A DNA stretch of 64,000 nt from Niabella pedocola (GCF_021044425.1 NZ_JAJNEC010000006.1:310001-374000), one strand, 5' to 3'; positions 1 through 10,065 are shown, counted from the stretch's first letter. The notes: generated by a model not told the origin, from the sequence alone. Numbers and translations: made by a program.

Positions 1-1128
1 ATTAAAGCAGAGGCCCTCACAAAAGTGCGGGGAACGGTACAGGCAGACATCTTAAAAGAGGACCAGGCACAGAACACCTGTATTTTTTCTACGGAGTTTG
101 CGCTAAAGCTTATGGGGGATGTGCAGGAATATTTTATAGCGCATGCGGTAAAAAATTTTTATAGTGTCAGCATCAGCGGGTATCATATAGCAGAGGCCGG
201 AGCCAACCCGGTTACACAACTGGCATTTACGCTGGCAAACGGGTTCACCTATGTAGAGTATTACCTGAGCCGGGGTATGCATATTGATGATTTTGCACCT
301 AACCTCTCCTTCTTTTTCAGCAACGGGATGGATCCGGAGTACAGTGTGATTGGCCGGGTGGCCCGCCGTATCTGGGCAAAGGCCATCCGGAATGTGTACA
401 AAGGGAACGAACGCTCGCAAAAGCTAAAGTACCATATCCAGACCTCGGGCCGCAGTTTACATGCCCAGGAGATCGATTTTAATGATATCCGTACCACACT
501 TCAGGCACTGTATGCCATTTACGATAACTGTAATTCGCTGCATACAAACGCCTATGATGAGGCTATTACCACACCTACAGAGGAAAGCGTGCGCCGCGCC
601 ATGGCCATTCAGCTGATCATTAACCGGGAGCAGGGAACCGTAAAAACTGAGAATTTCATACAGGGTAGCTTTGCTATCGAGGAACTGACAGACCTGGTAG
701 AAGAGGCGGTATTGATAGAATTTGACCGGATCAATGAGCGAGGCGGGGTATTGGGTGCGATGGAACGCATGTACCAGCGTAATAAGATCCAGGAAGAAAG
801 CCTGTATTATGAAATGAAAAAGAACGACGGAAGTTTACCCCTGGTAGGCGTAAATACCTTTTTGAATAAACAAGGAAGTCCCACGATTCTTCCGGATGAA
901 GTGATCCGGAGCACGGCAGGCGAGAAAGAACAGCAGATCAAAAATGTACAGGCCTTCCGGGAATTGAATACCGCAGCAAGCGCGGCGGCCCTTTCGCGGT
1001 TGAAGCATGCCGCCGTTTCGGGCGTGAATCTTTTTGACGTGCTGATGGACTGCGTAAAGACCTGTACGCTCGGTCAAATAACGCATGCTTTATATGAAGT
1101 AGGCGGCCAATACAGACGCAGTATGTAA
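1..1128 (+). CDS. icmF: Fused isobutyryl-CoA mutase (IcmF-like), C-terminal fragment
   Basis: Partial at the left edge; the frame is open from base 1. The 375 visible residues are the C-terminal half of the adenosylcobalamin-dependent acyl-CoA mutase barrel. Family-typical stretches include RGTVQADILKEDQAQNTC, SGYHIAEAGANP, FFFSNGMDPEYSVIGRVARR and ERGGVLGAMERMYQ. These match the IcmF type (B12 domain, G-protein domain and mutase in one ~1,100-residue chain) better than ordinary methylmalonyl-CoA mutase large subunits, which usually end in a B12-binding domain that is absent here. Expected reaction: interconversion of isobutyryl-CoA and n-butyryl-CoA (or related acyl-CoAs) in the cytosol. The B12 and GTPase parts would lie off the left edge, so the fused arrangement is inferred. 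Confidence 0.85.
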   Translation: MKAEALTKVRGTVQADILKEDQAQNTCIFSTEFALKLMGDVQEYFIAHAVKNFYSVSISGYHIAEAGANPVTQLAFTLANGFTYVEYYLSRGMHIDDFAPNLSFFFSNGMDPEYSVIGRVARRIWAKAIRNVYKGNERSQKLKYHIQTSGRSLHAQEIDFNDIRTTLQALYAIYDNCNSLHTNAYDEAITTPTEESVRRAMAIQLIINREQGTVKTENFIQGSFAIEELTDLVEEAVLIEFDRINERGGVLGAMERMYQRNKIQEESLYYEMKKNDGSLPLVGVNTFLNKQGSPTILPDEVIRSTAGEKEQQIKNVQAFRELNTAASAAALSRLKHAAVSGVNLFDVLMDCVKTCTLGQITHALYEVGGQYRRSM

Positions 1129-1171
1129 TATTTTCTTAATTTCGCTGGATTCACTATCAAAAAAAATAAAT

Positions 1172-1630
1172 ATGGAAACGGGTTTGCTGCATCTACACAG
1201 TTTCTTACGTTGGGTTATTTTGTTATTATTACTGATCGCTATTTTTAAAAGTATCGGCGTCGGAAGCCGGCCCTTTACCAATGGGCATCGCAAGGCCGGC
1301 CTGTTTTTAATGATTGCCGTGGATATTGAATTTTTAATAGGTGTTATTCAATGGATAACAGGGGCGCATGGGTTAAAAGTGATACAGGATCAGGGGATGT
1401 CGGCCGTAATGCAAAATGCTACTCTTCGTTTTTTTGCGGTAGAGCATATTACCATGATGCTCATCGCTGTAGTATTGATCCATATCGGTAAATCATTTGC
1501 AAAGAAAAATATATCCGACCGTAAAAAGCACCGGAAAACGGTGTTGTTTTATGTGTTGGCGCTGATCATTATCCTGGCCGCCATTCCCTGGCCTTTCCGC
1601 GAAGTAGGTATGGGAAGAGGATGGTTTTAG
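1172..1630 (+). CDS. Small four-helix membrane protein (cytochrome b-like, unassigned)
   Basis: 152 residues with four hydrophobic segments at about 9-28, 43-62, 87-107 and 121-140. Histidines sit at helix ends (HLHSFLRW near residue 7, EHITMMLIAVVLIHIG near residues 91-106), so haem binding is possible but not shown. Similar short proteins are common in Bacteroidota and are often labelled cytochrome b without experiment. It follows the mutase by 43 bp and is closed by a strong terminator at 1666-1690, so co-transcription with the mutase is plausible. Function is not known. Confidence 0.6.
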   Translation: METGLLHLHSFLRWVILLLLLIAIFKSIGVGSRPFTNGHRKAGLFLMIAVDIEFLIGVIQWITGAHGLKVIQDQGMSAVMQNATLRFFAVEHITMMLIAVVLIHIGKSFAKKNISDRKKHRKTVLFYVLALIIILAAIPWPFREVGMGRGWF

Positions 1631-1665
1631 GAATCATTACCTGATTCAGACGTAACAGATCTATG

Positions 1666-1690
1666 AAAGCAGCCATTGGCTGCTTTTTTT
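1666..1690 (+). terminator. Rho-independent terminator after the membrane protein
   Basis: Perfect 9-bp stem AAAGCAGCC/GGCTGCTTT with a 3-nt loop and a run of seven T. It ends the transcript before the sigma-factor locus. Confidence 0.85.
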
Positions 1691-1757
1691 GTAGCAAGTT
1701 GAATAATCCGAAGAATTCCGGGGTGGTAAGCAAGGCCGCCATGATTTTTACCGATAG

Positions 1758-2333
1758 ATGGATCTCGATGACATCGACATAATAAAAAGAATACATGCGT
1801 CAGATGTAAAAGCATTTGAATGGCTTTTTCATCATTACTACCAGCCCCTGTGTTTGTTTGCTAACCGTTTCTTAAATGACACGGAACTGTCCAAAGAATG
1901 TGTTTCGGACCTGTTTTCTTATTTGTGGGAGAAACGGGAAACGATAACGGTTACCATTTCCCTGCGATCCTATTTGCACCGATCCGTTCAGAACCGCTGC
2001 CTGAACCTGTTAAAGAAAAAGAAGATCGAAAATAAATATGTCGATTTTGTAATGCGTACCGGGCTTATAAATGATCGTGCTTACCAGGAAAAGATAACCG
2101 ATGTTTACTATAGTAAGGAGCTGGCACAAAAGATCAATGAAGCAATCGGACAGCTACCCGATCGTTGCCAGGAGATTTTCAGGCTAAGCCGGTTTGAGCA
2201 CCTGAGTTATAAGGAAATTGCCCAGAAACTGGCCCTCAGTCCTAAAACCGTGGAAAACCAGATGGGGATCGCCCTTTCAAAATTGAAGCAGTCGCTTAAC
2301 CGGTTTTTGTCTTTTTGGATATTTTTTTGCTAA
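1758..2333 (+). CDS. ECF RNA polymerase sigma factor (FecI-like)
   Basis: 191 residues. Sigma region 2 covers about 25-90 (HHYYQPLCLFANRFL, then an acidic region and SLRSYLHRSVQNRCLN). Region 4 covers about 125-175, with the helix-turn-helix LSYKEIAQKLALSPKTVENQ. The FecR-type anti-sigma gene starts about 45 bp downstream, followed by an STN-bearing SusC. This is the usual Bacteroidota trans-envelope signalling order: ligand at the receptor, signal through FecR, sigma released to transcribe susCD. Substrate cannot be told from the sequence. Confidence 0.92.
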   Translation: MDLDDIDIIKRIHASDVKAFEWLFHHYYQPLCLFANRFLNDTELSKECVSDLFSYLWEKRETITVTISLRSYLHRSVQNRCLNLLKKKKIENKYVDFVMRTGLINDRAYQEKITDVYYSKELAQKINEAIGQLPDRCQEIFRLSRFEHLSYKEIAQKLALSPKTVENQMGIALSKLKQSLNRFLSFWIFFC

Positions 2334-2377
2334 GCCGTTGGGGGATGCCCTCCGTTTAATTGTCATATAGTCATCAT

Positions 2378-3463
2378 ATGACAGAAACCATTCATATCCT
2401 TTTGGCTAAATATATCAGCGGTGTGGCGGATGCTTCGGAAAAGCTGCAGGCAGAGCAATGGATTGCGGCTTCCCCTGATAATGCGGCTTATTATGCGAAG
2501 ATCTACGACCTGTGGCACCTGACCCGGGCTGCTGTTCCCGGGGATTTTGCAGACAGTAAGGCTGCCTATGAGCAATTTTTGATCCGGAACCATCTGAAAG
2601 CGGAACGGCCGGTTCTGCGGCTCCGGAGCTTCAAAAAAAAACGTATCTATTGGGCCGCTGCAGCCTTATTAATACTGTCGCTTACAGGATATCGCTGGTT
2701 TTTTTCCGGTAACAGGAAAATGGGAAATACAATGGTGGCCAGTGCCCGTGAACTTAGCAAACAGGTATTATTACCCGATAGTACAGTTGTATGGATCAAC
2801 GCCGGCAGCAAGATCCGCTGGAACAAGGACTTTGGAAAAACAAACAGAACGGTATACCTCGACGGGGAGGGGAATTTTACCATCAATAACCGGCAGTCTG
2901 CCATTCCGTTTATTGTAAAAGCGGCGCGCTTCGAGATCCGGGATATCGGTACGGTTTTTAATATAAAAGCATTTGCTTCCGATTCCTTGTTTGAAGCCTT
3001 TGTGGTTGATGGAAAAATTGCGATCACGGATGCCAATGACGCCCGAAAAGGAGCACCTGTGGTGTACCTGACCCGTAACCAGATCCTCAAGATTAATCAT
3101 ATTGCGCTGCAAAAACAACGAGGTTCATCTGAAAATATGGTCGCTGTTTCCAACGCGGATATCCAGGAAATGAAGGATGTAAATGAACATTTACAGTGGA
3201 AGGAAACAGCCCTGGCCTTTGAAGAGAAAGGGTTGCCGGAAATACTCCGCCTGTTAAGCGAAAAGTACAACATCGACATCCTGTTTCAGGCAGATGAACT
3301 GGCCAGGTACCGGTATACAGGACGGTTTAACAGTCAAATGAATATAGAAACGATCCTTGACGTTATTAAAGAAACAACCCCGATCAATTATGAGAAAAAA
3401 GGCGAAACGATTATTGTAAAAATGAGTAAACCGGTTGATGGTGCAACATCTCCCGGTTTTTAA
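2378..3463 (+). CDS. FecR-family anti-sigma factor
   Basis: 361 residues from the ATG at 2378; an upstream TTG at 2360 is in frame but less likely. The cytoplasmic N-terminus (about 1-85) should hold the sigma factor. One membrane helix follows (IYWAAAALLILSLTGYRWFF, about 88-107), then a periplasmic FecR domain (about 120-210; GSKIRWNKDFGKTNRTVYLDGEGNF) and a C-terminal DUF4974-type domain (about 275-345), which is expected to contact the STN domain of the receptor. It lies between the sigma factor and the SusC-type receptor it should answer to. Confidence 0.9.
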   Translation: MTETIHILLAKYISGVADASEKLQAEQWIAASPDNAAYYAKIYDLWHLTRAAVPGDFADSKAAYEQFLIRNHLKAERPVLRLRSFKKKRIYWAAAALLILSLTGYRWFFSGNRKMGNTMVASARELSKQVLLPDSTVVWINAGSKIRWNKDFGKTNRTVYLDGEGNFTINNRQSAIPFIVKAARFEIRDIGTVFNIKAFASDSLFEAFVVDGKIAITDANDARKGAPVVYLTRNQILKINHIALQKQRGSSENMVAVSNADIQEMKDVNEHLQWKETALAFEEKGLPEILRLLSEKYNIDILFQADELARYRYTGRFNSQMNIETILDVIKETTPINYEKKGETIIVKMSKPVDGATSPGF

Positions 3464-3507
3464 GATTGTTGCTTAAAGAATTATCAAAAAAACAACGAAC
3501 CAAAGGT

Positions 3508-6500
3508 ATGAAAAAAAAGCGTTTGCGGCTTTATGCATTAAGCCGTTATGGAAAATTATTCAGAGTTATGAAATTATGTGCACTGCTGCTTTTTGTGGCT
3601 TTTACACAGGTCCATGCCACCGGCTACGGGCAGGAGCATTTTACGATCAATGCGGATGGTATTACGGTAAAAAAGGCCATCCGGGAAATTGAAAAAAGCA
3701 GTGGTTACTCGGTATTTTACAGGACTGACCAGGTTGATCTCGAAAAAAAAATAAATATCCATGTAAGCAATGCATCCATCGATGCAGTGATGCGTTTGCT
3801 TCTTAAGGAGCAGGCGCTTACATACCGTGTGGTAAACAATACAACCATTGTGATAAAACCGGCAAGCGAAAGTCCGGCAGACCGGGTACTGCTACAAACC
3901 ATCAGCGGCGTGATTACCGATTCTGCCACTCAAAAACCGTTGGCTGGTGTAACCGTTGAGGAACGGGGTACCGGCAATGCTACGATGAGTAATGAAAAGG
4001 GCGCGTATGTCATTACCGTACAAAATGAAGAGGCGGTATTGGAATTCAGATCCATTGGATATCGAACCCGGTCGGTAAAGGTTGGTACGCAGTCGGTGAT
4101 CCATATGAGTCTTGCCGAAGAAACCAGGGAGCTGAATGAAGTAGTGGTGGTGGGCTTTGGTACCCAGCGGAAAAGCTATCTCACGGGATCCATCTCACAG
4201 GTTTCTGCAAAAGAAATGGAGAACCGGCCTGTAAATAATATTGGCCAGGCACTTCAGGGACTGGTTCCTAACCTGAATGTAACCAATTCAAATGGAAGTC
4301 CCAATGCTGCTCCGGCGCTTAATATACGGGGCGGCACCTCCTTTTTTAAGGATGTAAATGACGGAGGGAAAATGAAGTTTTCTTCAGGAGCGCCGTTCAC
4401 GCTGGTGGATGGAGTAGAAATGGACATCAATTCCCTGAACCCCGAAGACATTGAAAGCATCTCCGTTTTAAAAGACGCGGCCTCGGCTGCTATTTACGGT
4501 GCCAGAGCCGCCTATGGCGTGATCCTGGTTACCACAAAAAAAGGGAAAAAGGGAGATCGGACAAATGTTACCTATTCCAATATGTTTCAGTGGAACAAAC
4601 CCAGCGCGGTACCGGACCTGCTGAATGCGGTGGATATCCAGCAAGCCGTGGTAGACGCATATGCACTCACCCGGCAAAACGCCCCTGCGGATGCGCTTAC
4701 CCTGCTGGACAGTATAAAGGCTTATGCCGCCGATCCGCTTCATCATAATCCCTATTATATGAACGGGAGCAATATTATTTGGAATGCCAACACCAGTCCC
4801 TACGAAGAAGCTGTGCGGAATTGGGCGCCGCTTCAAAAGCATAATTTGAGTCTTTCCGGAGGCTCCAACAAAACCACCTACTATGCATCGCTTGGGTATT
4901 TCGGCCAGCAGGGAATGTATAAGCTGAATACCGACAAGTTTCATCGTTATAATTTCATGTTGAATGTATCTTCCAAAGTGACCGACTGGTTTACGGTTGA
5001 TTTTAAATCAAGTTATAACCGGAGCCTTTATTCCGCGCCGGTGAACCCCGATGGCAAAGGCGGATGGTGGAGGGCTATGTCGCAGGAACCGGGGCGCAAT
5101 GTTTTTATGCCATTAAAAACCCCCGCAAATGCGCCGGTTCCCAATGCCTATACGGATAATATTCTTTCGTTCATGGATTATGGATCCCGGAAAGATGAAA
5201 ACTCCGAAATCTTTTTACTAACGGTATCCCCCACAATTACCCCGGTAAAAAACTGGAACATCAAAGCTGATATTTCTTACCGGGATGAAGCATACAATAC
5301 AAAGACTTTTGTACCGTTGTTGTCGAGGATCGAGTTTACCTGGACCAATCCTACAACAGTGTATACCAGTCCAACTTTTATTGCCAAGGATCAAACCAAC
5401 CTGAATCATTACACGATCAATGCCTATACTGATTATACATTGAACATTGCAGGGAATCATCATCTTTACGGATTGGTTGGGTTTAACCAGGAGCTTGAAA
5501 AAAGCGACTACCTGTATGGCCGTGGCAATGATATTTTAACCCCCAGTGTACCGGTGATTTCGCAAACCTCGGGGGAGAAAAACGCAACGGATGCTGAAAG
5601 CCATTGGGCCATACGGGGGGCGTTTTACCGGTTTACCTATGATTATAAAGGTAAATACCTTCTTGGTTCAAACGGTCGATATGATGGTACATCCAAATTT
5701 CCTGCAGATCGCCGGTTTAAAATGTTTCCGACCATCTCTGCCGGATGGCGCATATCCGAGGAAGCATTTGCCCGGGGGGTTAGAGATGTGGTTACCGACC
5801 TGAAATTGCGGGCGAGTTATGGAAGTTTGGGAAACCAGAATGTACGAAATTACATTTATGTTCCTTTTTACGGAACGATTCAAAAAGTGGATCAGATATT
5901 CGGTGGCATCAGACCTGTTGGCGTTACCTCGCCAGGGCTGGTAGACCAGAATATTACCTGGGAAACGGCCACCACACTGGATTGGGGCTTTGACATGACC
6001 TTATTCCGGAAGCTGGATCTGAACTTTTCCAGGTACGACCGCACCACTACAGATATCCTGGTAGACGGTGATAAGCTGCCTGCGGTATTGGGCACCAGTG
6101 TTCCTACAAAGAATTCAGGTACTTTAAAAACAAAGGGTTTCGATCTGCAGGCAACCTGGAAAGATGTAACAAAAGGTGGGTTACAATACAGTGTGTCTTT
6201 TGTACTATCCGATTACAAAACACGGATCACCAAATTCGACGGTAATCCCAACCTGTTATTGAACAACCTTTATGCCAGTCAAACCGCCGGTGAGATCTGG
6301 GGTTATGAAACCTACGGTATTTTCCGGGACTCGGCGGAGATCGCCGGGGCTCCCCGGCATAACCTCGTTCATTCCGGTATTATTTATCCCGGTGATGTAC
6401 GGTTCAAAGATCTTTCGGGCAATGATACCATCAGCAGCGGACAAAATACGCTGACCAATCACGGCGACCTGAAGGTGATCGGTAACAGTACCCCCCGTTT

Positions 6501-6954
6501 CTCCTTTGGCTTAAATACCTTTCTGGCATGGAAGCATTTTGATATGAATGTCTTCTTCCAGGGCATCGGGAAACGCGACGTATATATAACCGATAACCTT
6601 TTCTGGGGAGCAATAAATGGCGGCATCGGTACCTATGAAGTATACCAGAACTCCTGGTCGCTTTCTAACCCCGATGGTTTTTATCCGGCGTATAAGAACA
6701 GGGCAAGCAACATCACTACACAAACAAGGTATCTTCAAAATGCAGCCTACCTGCGGTTAAAGAACCTTACCATCGGTTATACAGTACCTGCTGTGTTTTC
6801 GGAACGCATATGGATGAAGAAGATCCGTGTCAGCGCTTCCGCGTATAATATCTGGCAGTATTCAAAAGTGCCGGCCTATTTTGATCCGGAAGTACTTTCT
6901 GCAAATTATCCCATGTTGAAATCTGTAGCAGTAGGGGTACAGGTAACTTTTTAA
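3508..6954 (+). CDS. SusC/RagA-type TonB-dependent outer-membrane transporter with STN domain
   Basis: 1,148 residues from the ATG at 3508; an internal ATG at 3568 is an alternative start, and the frame extends upstream to 3466. A signal segment (KLCALLLFVAFTQVHATGYG) precedes an STN signalling domain (IKKAIREIEKSSGYSVFYR region). A carboxypeptidase-regulatory-like beta-sandwich follows (TISGVITDSATQKPLAGVTV), then the TonB-box/plug region (ELNEVVVVGFGTQRKSYLTG) and a ~700-residue 22-strand barrel ending in F. It imports oligosaccharides or similar ligands with the SusD partner encoded 20 bp downstream. The STN domain fits its place behind an ECF/FecR pair. Confidence 0.95.
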   Translation: MKKKRLRLYALSRYGKLFRVMKLCALLLFVAFTQVHATGYGQEHFTINADGITVKKAIREIEKSSGYSVFYRTDQVDLEKKINIHVSNASIDAVMRLLLKEQALTYRVVNNTTIVIKPASESPADRVLLQTISGVITDSATQKPLAGVTVEERGTGNATMSNEKGAYVITVQNEEAVLEFRSIGYRTRSVKVGTQSVIHMSLAEETRELNEVVVVGFGTQRKSYLTGSISQVSAKEMENRPVNNIGQALQGLVPNLNVTNSNGSPNAAPALNIRGGTSFFKDVNDGGKMKFSSGAPFTLVDGVEMDINSLNPEDIESISVLKDAASAAIYGARAAYGVILVTTKKGKKGDRTNVTYSNMFQWNKPSAVPDLLNAVDIQQAVVDAYALTRQNAPADALTLLDSIKAYAADPLHHNPYYMNGSNIIWNANTSPYEEAVRNWAPLQKHNLSLSGGSNKTTYYASLGYFGQQGMYKLNTDKFHRYNFMLNVSSKVTDWFTVDFKSSYNRSLYSAPVNPDGKGGWWRAMSQEPGRNVFMPLKTPANAPVPNAYTDNILSFMDYGSRKDENSEIFLLTVSPTITPVKNWNIKADISYRDEAYNTKTFVPLLSRIEFTWTNPTTVYTSPTFIAKDQTNLNHYTINAYTDYTLNIAGNHHLYGLVGFNQELEKSDYLYGRGNDILTPSVPVISQTSGEKNATDAESHWAIRGAFYRFTYDYKGKYLLGSNGRYDGTSKFPADRRFKMFPTISAGWRISEEAFARGVRDVVTDLKLRASYGSLGNQNVRNYIYVPFYGTIQKVDQIFGGIRPVGVTSPGLVDQNITWETATTLDWGFDMTLFRKLDLNFSRYDRTTTDILVDGDKLPAVLGTSVPTKNSGTLKTKGFDLQATWKDVTKGGLQYSVSFVLSDYKTRITKFDGNPNLLLNNLYASQTAGEIWGYETYGIFRDSAEIAGAPRHNLVHSGIIYPGDVRFKDLSGNDTISSGQNTLTNHGDLKVIGNSTPRFSFGLNTFLAWKHFDMNVFFQGIGKRDVYITDNLFWGAINGGIGTYEVYQNSWSLSNPDGFYPAYKNRASNITTQTRYLQNAAYLRLKNLTIGYTVPAVFSERIWMKKIRVSASAYNIWQYSKVPAYFDPEVLSANYPMLKSVAVGVQVTF

Positions 6955-6974
6955 ATTTAATACTACGATTTTTT

Positions 6975-8762
6975 ATGAATAAAAATATATTGATACGCTT
7001 GTTACTGATTGTAACCGTAGTGGCTTCCTGCAATGATAAATTTATGGACCGGTATCCACTCGACCAGATTACCGACCAGTCCTACTGGAAAACGGAACAG
7101 GATCTTCAGCTGTATAACAATGCCGTCTATCCTCTTTATATTACCGGTTATACCACGGGTTTTGCGGACGGTACCCTGCAACCCTGGGGCGTGAATGCTG
7201 CAAAAGTGGTGTACGGGGATGTGATCACGGATAATGCGGCCCCCAATACGTATTCCCGGGTGTCCAATAACGAATTTATTGGTTATACAAGTGGGGGCAG
7301 CGGGTCGAACGGCTGGAATTTTGATAATATCCGGAAGCTGAATTTTTTCCTGGAAAATTATAAAAGAACCAACCTGCCGGAGGATGTGCAGCATGTATAT
7401 GCGGGTGAGATTTACTTCTTTAAGGCCTGGGATTATTTTGAAAAGGTAAAATTGTTTGGGGATGTGCCCTGGCTGGATAAAACGTTGAATGAAACCGCTC
7501 CTGAACTTTTTGGGGCCCGCACACCGAGGGCTCAGGTAATGGATTCCGTAATGCGGTTGCTGGATTCCGCCATTAGCTGGCTTCCGGTAAAGGGTACGCA
7601 AAAAGCCGGCCGTATCAATAAGGATGTGGCGCTACATTTGAAAACAAGGATCGGGTTGCATGAAGGCACTTTCAGAAAGTATCATGGTATTGCCGGGGGT
7701 GAAAAATTCTTGAGAGCTGCCGTATCCGCAGCGGAAAAACTCATGGCCGGCGGATATGCCATCTATAAAATACCCAATGTAGCAGATCCGTACAACCAGC
7801 TCTTTGCCCAGTACAGTTATGCCGGCAACCCGGAAATCATACTATGGAAAGAATATTCAGAAACCCTGCAGTTGGGCGCGGCATTCAGCCGGTATTTTGC
7901 ACAGAACCTGCGGCACCAGTTTGGCGTGACCCGGAATTTGGTGGATGAATACCTGTGCACAGACGGAAAGCCTGTTAGCAACAGCACAGTGTTCAACGCG
8001 GCAGACCGGGGCTTTATGACAAAGGAGTTTACGAACCGGGATCCGCGATTGGCGCAAACAGTAGCACAATATGGAAAATATGAGAACCAGACCGGCGTAC
8101 AGGGTACCAGTAATGCCCCTTATCCCAACATCCCGGGTCTGTCTGGTAACAAATGTCCCACCGGATACCGGCTTGCCAAATGGTTCCTGAATGATCCCAA
8201 AGATTGGGACCGGGTTACCAATGGTATGCAGGCTGCTATTATGTTCCGGTATGCAGAAACATTGTTAAATTATGCAGAAGCTAAATTTGAATTGGGAGAA
8301 TGTGATCAAACTGTGATCGATCAAACCATTAATACATTAAGAGACCGGGTGGGTATGCCGCACCTGGATGTGAGTATGATACCGGCAGATGCGGAGCTGG
8401 ACCAGGCATACAGCACCTATTGTGGTTATGTGCCACAGCCATTGCTGCGGGAGATCAGGAGGGAACGAAGGGTGGAGCTGGCTTTTGAAGGCTTTCGTTG
8501 GGACGATTTGATGCGCTGGAAGGCGGGCCGGTTCCTTGAGATACCGGTGCTGGGGATGAAATTTGTACAAACTGAGTTTCCCAAGCTTGTTCCCGGCAAG
8601 GATATTTATTTGAATGCGGCAGGTTATATAGAACCTTATCAAAAGACCCTGCCAACACCCAACCGTAAATTTGATGCGCGCCAGTATTACTTTCCCATTC
8701 CTATAGAAGACCTGGTACTCAATAAATCATTAACCCAAAATCCAGGCTGGCTGAGTCAATAG
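6975..8762 (+). CDS. SusD/RagB-family nutrient-binding lipoprotein
   Basis: 595 residues. The lipoprotein signal peptide has its lipobox ending at VVASC (about Cys19), followed by the SusD N-terminal motif DKFMDRYPLDQITDQSYW and TPR-like helices. The C-terminal block RYAETLLNYAEAKFELG, then LREIRRERRVELAFEGFRWDDLMRW, is diagnostic for the family. It caps the SusC barrel at the cell surface and binds the ligand. It is co-transcribed with the upstream SusC gene (20-bp gap), and the operon ends at the terminator at 8800-8832. Confidence 0.95.
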   Translation: MNKNILIRLLLIVTVVASCNDKFMDRYPLDQITDQSYWKTEQDLQLYNNAVYPLYITGYTTGFADGTLQPWGVNAAKVVYGDVITDNAAPNTYSRVSNNEFIGYTSGGSGSNGWNFDNIRKLNFFLENYKRTNLPEDVQHVYAGEIYFFKAWDYFEKVKLFGDVPWLDKTLNETAPELFGARTPRAQVMDSVMRLLDSAISWLPVKGTQKAGRINKDVALHLKTRIGLHEGTFRKYHGIAGGEKFLRAAVSAAEKLMAGGYAIYKIPNVADPYNQLFAQYSYAGNPEIILWKEYSETLQLGAAFSRYFAQNLRHQFGVTRNLVDEYLCTDGKPVSNSTVFNAADRGFMTKEFTNRDPRLAQTVAQYGKYENQTGVQGTSNAPYPNIPGLSGNKCPTGYRLAKWFLNDPKDWDRVTNGMQAAIMFRYAETLLNYAEAKFELGECDQTVIDQTINTLRDRVGMPHLDVSMIPADAELDQAYSTYCGYVPQPLLREIRRERRVELAFEGFRWDDLMRWKAGRFLEIPVLGMKFVQTEFPKLVPGKDIYLNAAGYIEPYQKTLPTPNRKFDARQYYFPIPIEDLVLNKSLTQNPGWLSQ

Positions 8763-8799
8763 TTCAGCAACGCTCAATGATTCAATAAGAACCTTTTCT

Positions 8800-8832
8800 G
8801 CTGTTCCGGTCCTGTATCGGAACAGCTTTTTT
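8800..8832 (+). terminator. Terminator of the susCD operon
   Basis: Perfect 9-bp stem GCTGTTCCG/CGGAACAGC, 9-nt loop, then six T. It separates susCD from the small lipoprotein gene at 8977. Confidence 0.9.
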
Positions 8833-8976
8833 ATGTAGATCTATCCCGGTTGTTTTAAAAATACTGGTTTACCGGTATTGGCTGCCGTTCTACCGCTGAA
8901 TATTTTTGCCCCGCTTATGAGACAGGGATGCCGAAAACTGCGTAAAGAGTAGGCATAACATCTATAAAAATAAACT

Positions 8977-9447
8977 ATGAAAATGTTTAAAGTATTGCTG
9001 TTCTCCAGCCTGTTCCTGGTGGTATTAAGCGCCTGTTCCAAAAGTGATAAACCCGGATTTCCTTCGAACGATAAAAAGGCAAAACTGACCTTTACGGTTT
9101 CCAGTGAATTTCACAAAGTAGAGGGTGATCATTTTGAAGTAACGGTTTCCGGAGCTGATACAAAAAGCAATTTTATTGATTGGATCGTGAACGGAGCCCG
9201 GAAAACCGGAACCAATGTAACGGTAGGCGATGATGATTTTAATAACGGCAAGACCATCACCATTGAATCGGCAAGCGATTTTTTTGGAGGCGATGTTTTT
9301 TTCGGCGGGTTTGAAGGCAGTATTACGCCATTTACGGTAACTTGGAAAATAGAAGTAAATGGAACGCCCATTGAGCAGGGAACACAAAAAGTGGTAAAAG
9401 ACATGTCGCCTACCTTTTCAAAATCGCTTCAGCTGAAGCTGAAATAA
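8977..9447 (+). CDS. Small secreted lipoprotein, function unknown
   Basis: 156 residues. The lipoprotein signal peptide is MKMFKVLLFSSLFLVVLSAC, with the modified Cys at about residue 20. The mature part is beta-rich, with Gly, Asp and Phe clusters (DFFGGDVFFGGFEG), no obvious catalytic motif, and the look of an immunoglobulin-like fold. No family is recognised. It lies 3' of susCD but behind a strong terminator, so it probably has its own promoter. A surface glycan-binding role is possible from position only. Confidence 0.6.
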   Translation: MKMFKVLLFSSLFLVVLSACSKSDKPGFPSNDKKAKLTFTVSSEFHKVEGDHFEVTVSGADTKSNFIDWIVNGARKTGTNVTVGDDDFNNGKTITIESASDFFGGDVFFGGFEGSITPFTVTWKIEVNGTPIEQGTQKVVKDMSPTFSKSLQLKLK

Positions 9448-9515
9448 GAGCAATAAACGGGCTATGAAATTGGTCAGGAACGGTTGATTGCTGTATCGAT
9501 TTTGGGTAAAAAGAT

Positions 9516-9549
9516 AAAGGGCTGTATCAAACGGATACGCCCTTTTTTT
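9516..9549 (+). terminator. Terminator, probably bidirectional
   Basis: Stem AAAGGGC/GCCCTTT continued by GTATC/GATAC with one bulged T, followed by T7 on the plus strand. The minus strand reads ATCTTTTT after the same stem, so it can also end the convergent phosphoesterase gene. Confidence 0.8.
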
Positions 9550-9576
9550 ATGCAATCCGCCGGCAGCGGTAACGTA

Positions 9577-10065
9577 TTATTTCAGTTCAATAACTTCACA
9601 ATCCCTGATGTTTTTTCCATCGATCGTAAACCGGATCAGCGTGCGCACCTTTTGCCAACCCTGTTTTCCGGCGGCACCGGGATTCATATGCAGGCATTGT
9701 AATTTGTCATCGTACATGATTTTCAGGATATGCGAATGGCCACTGATAAAAAGCTGCGGGGATTCTTTTAAAAGCAGGGGCTTGGTTTCTTTATTATAAC
9801 GGGGCGGGTAGCCGCCGATATGACGGATCATTACCTTTACATCCTCGCACATAAAAACCAGCGTTTCGGGAAATACAGCGCGCAGCTCCTGCCCGTCGAT
9901 ATTGCCAAAAACACCCTCCAGTGGTTTGAACTGCCGGAGCCGGTCTGCCAGCTCCAGGGTGCCAAAGTCCCCGGCATGCCAAATTGCATCGCAATCTTTA
10001 AAATAGTCAAATACCGCTTCATCCAAAAAGCCATGGGTGTCTGATAATAAGCCGATCCGTTTCAA
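9577..10065 (-). CDS. YfcE/MJ0936-type metallophosphoesterase
   Basis: 162 residues, normal length for the family. Metal-binding motifs appear in order: LLSDTHG (D-x-H), WHAGDFG (G-D), GNID (G-N), and GHSHILK (G-H-x-H) near residue 117. Such proteins are cytosolic phosphodiesterases active in vitro on bis-p-nitrophenyl phosphate and some on 2',3'-cyclic nucleotides; the physiological substrate here cannot be assigned. It is transcribed alone, away from the sigma gene at 10292. Confidence 0.9.
   Translation of the reverse strand: MKRIGLLSDTHGFLDEAVFDYFKDCDAIWHAGDFGTLELADRLRQFKPLEGVFGNIDGQELRAVFPETLVFMCEDVKVMIRHIGGYPPRYNKETKPLLLKESPQLFISGHSHILKIMYDDKLQCLHMNPGAAGKQGWQKVRTLIRFTIDGKNIRDCEVIELK

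Noticed and set aside
7002..7601. 199-codon minus-strand frame inside susD
   Set aside because: Shadow frame; susD is well supported.
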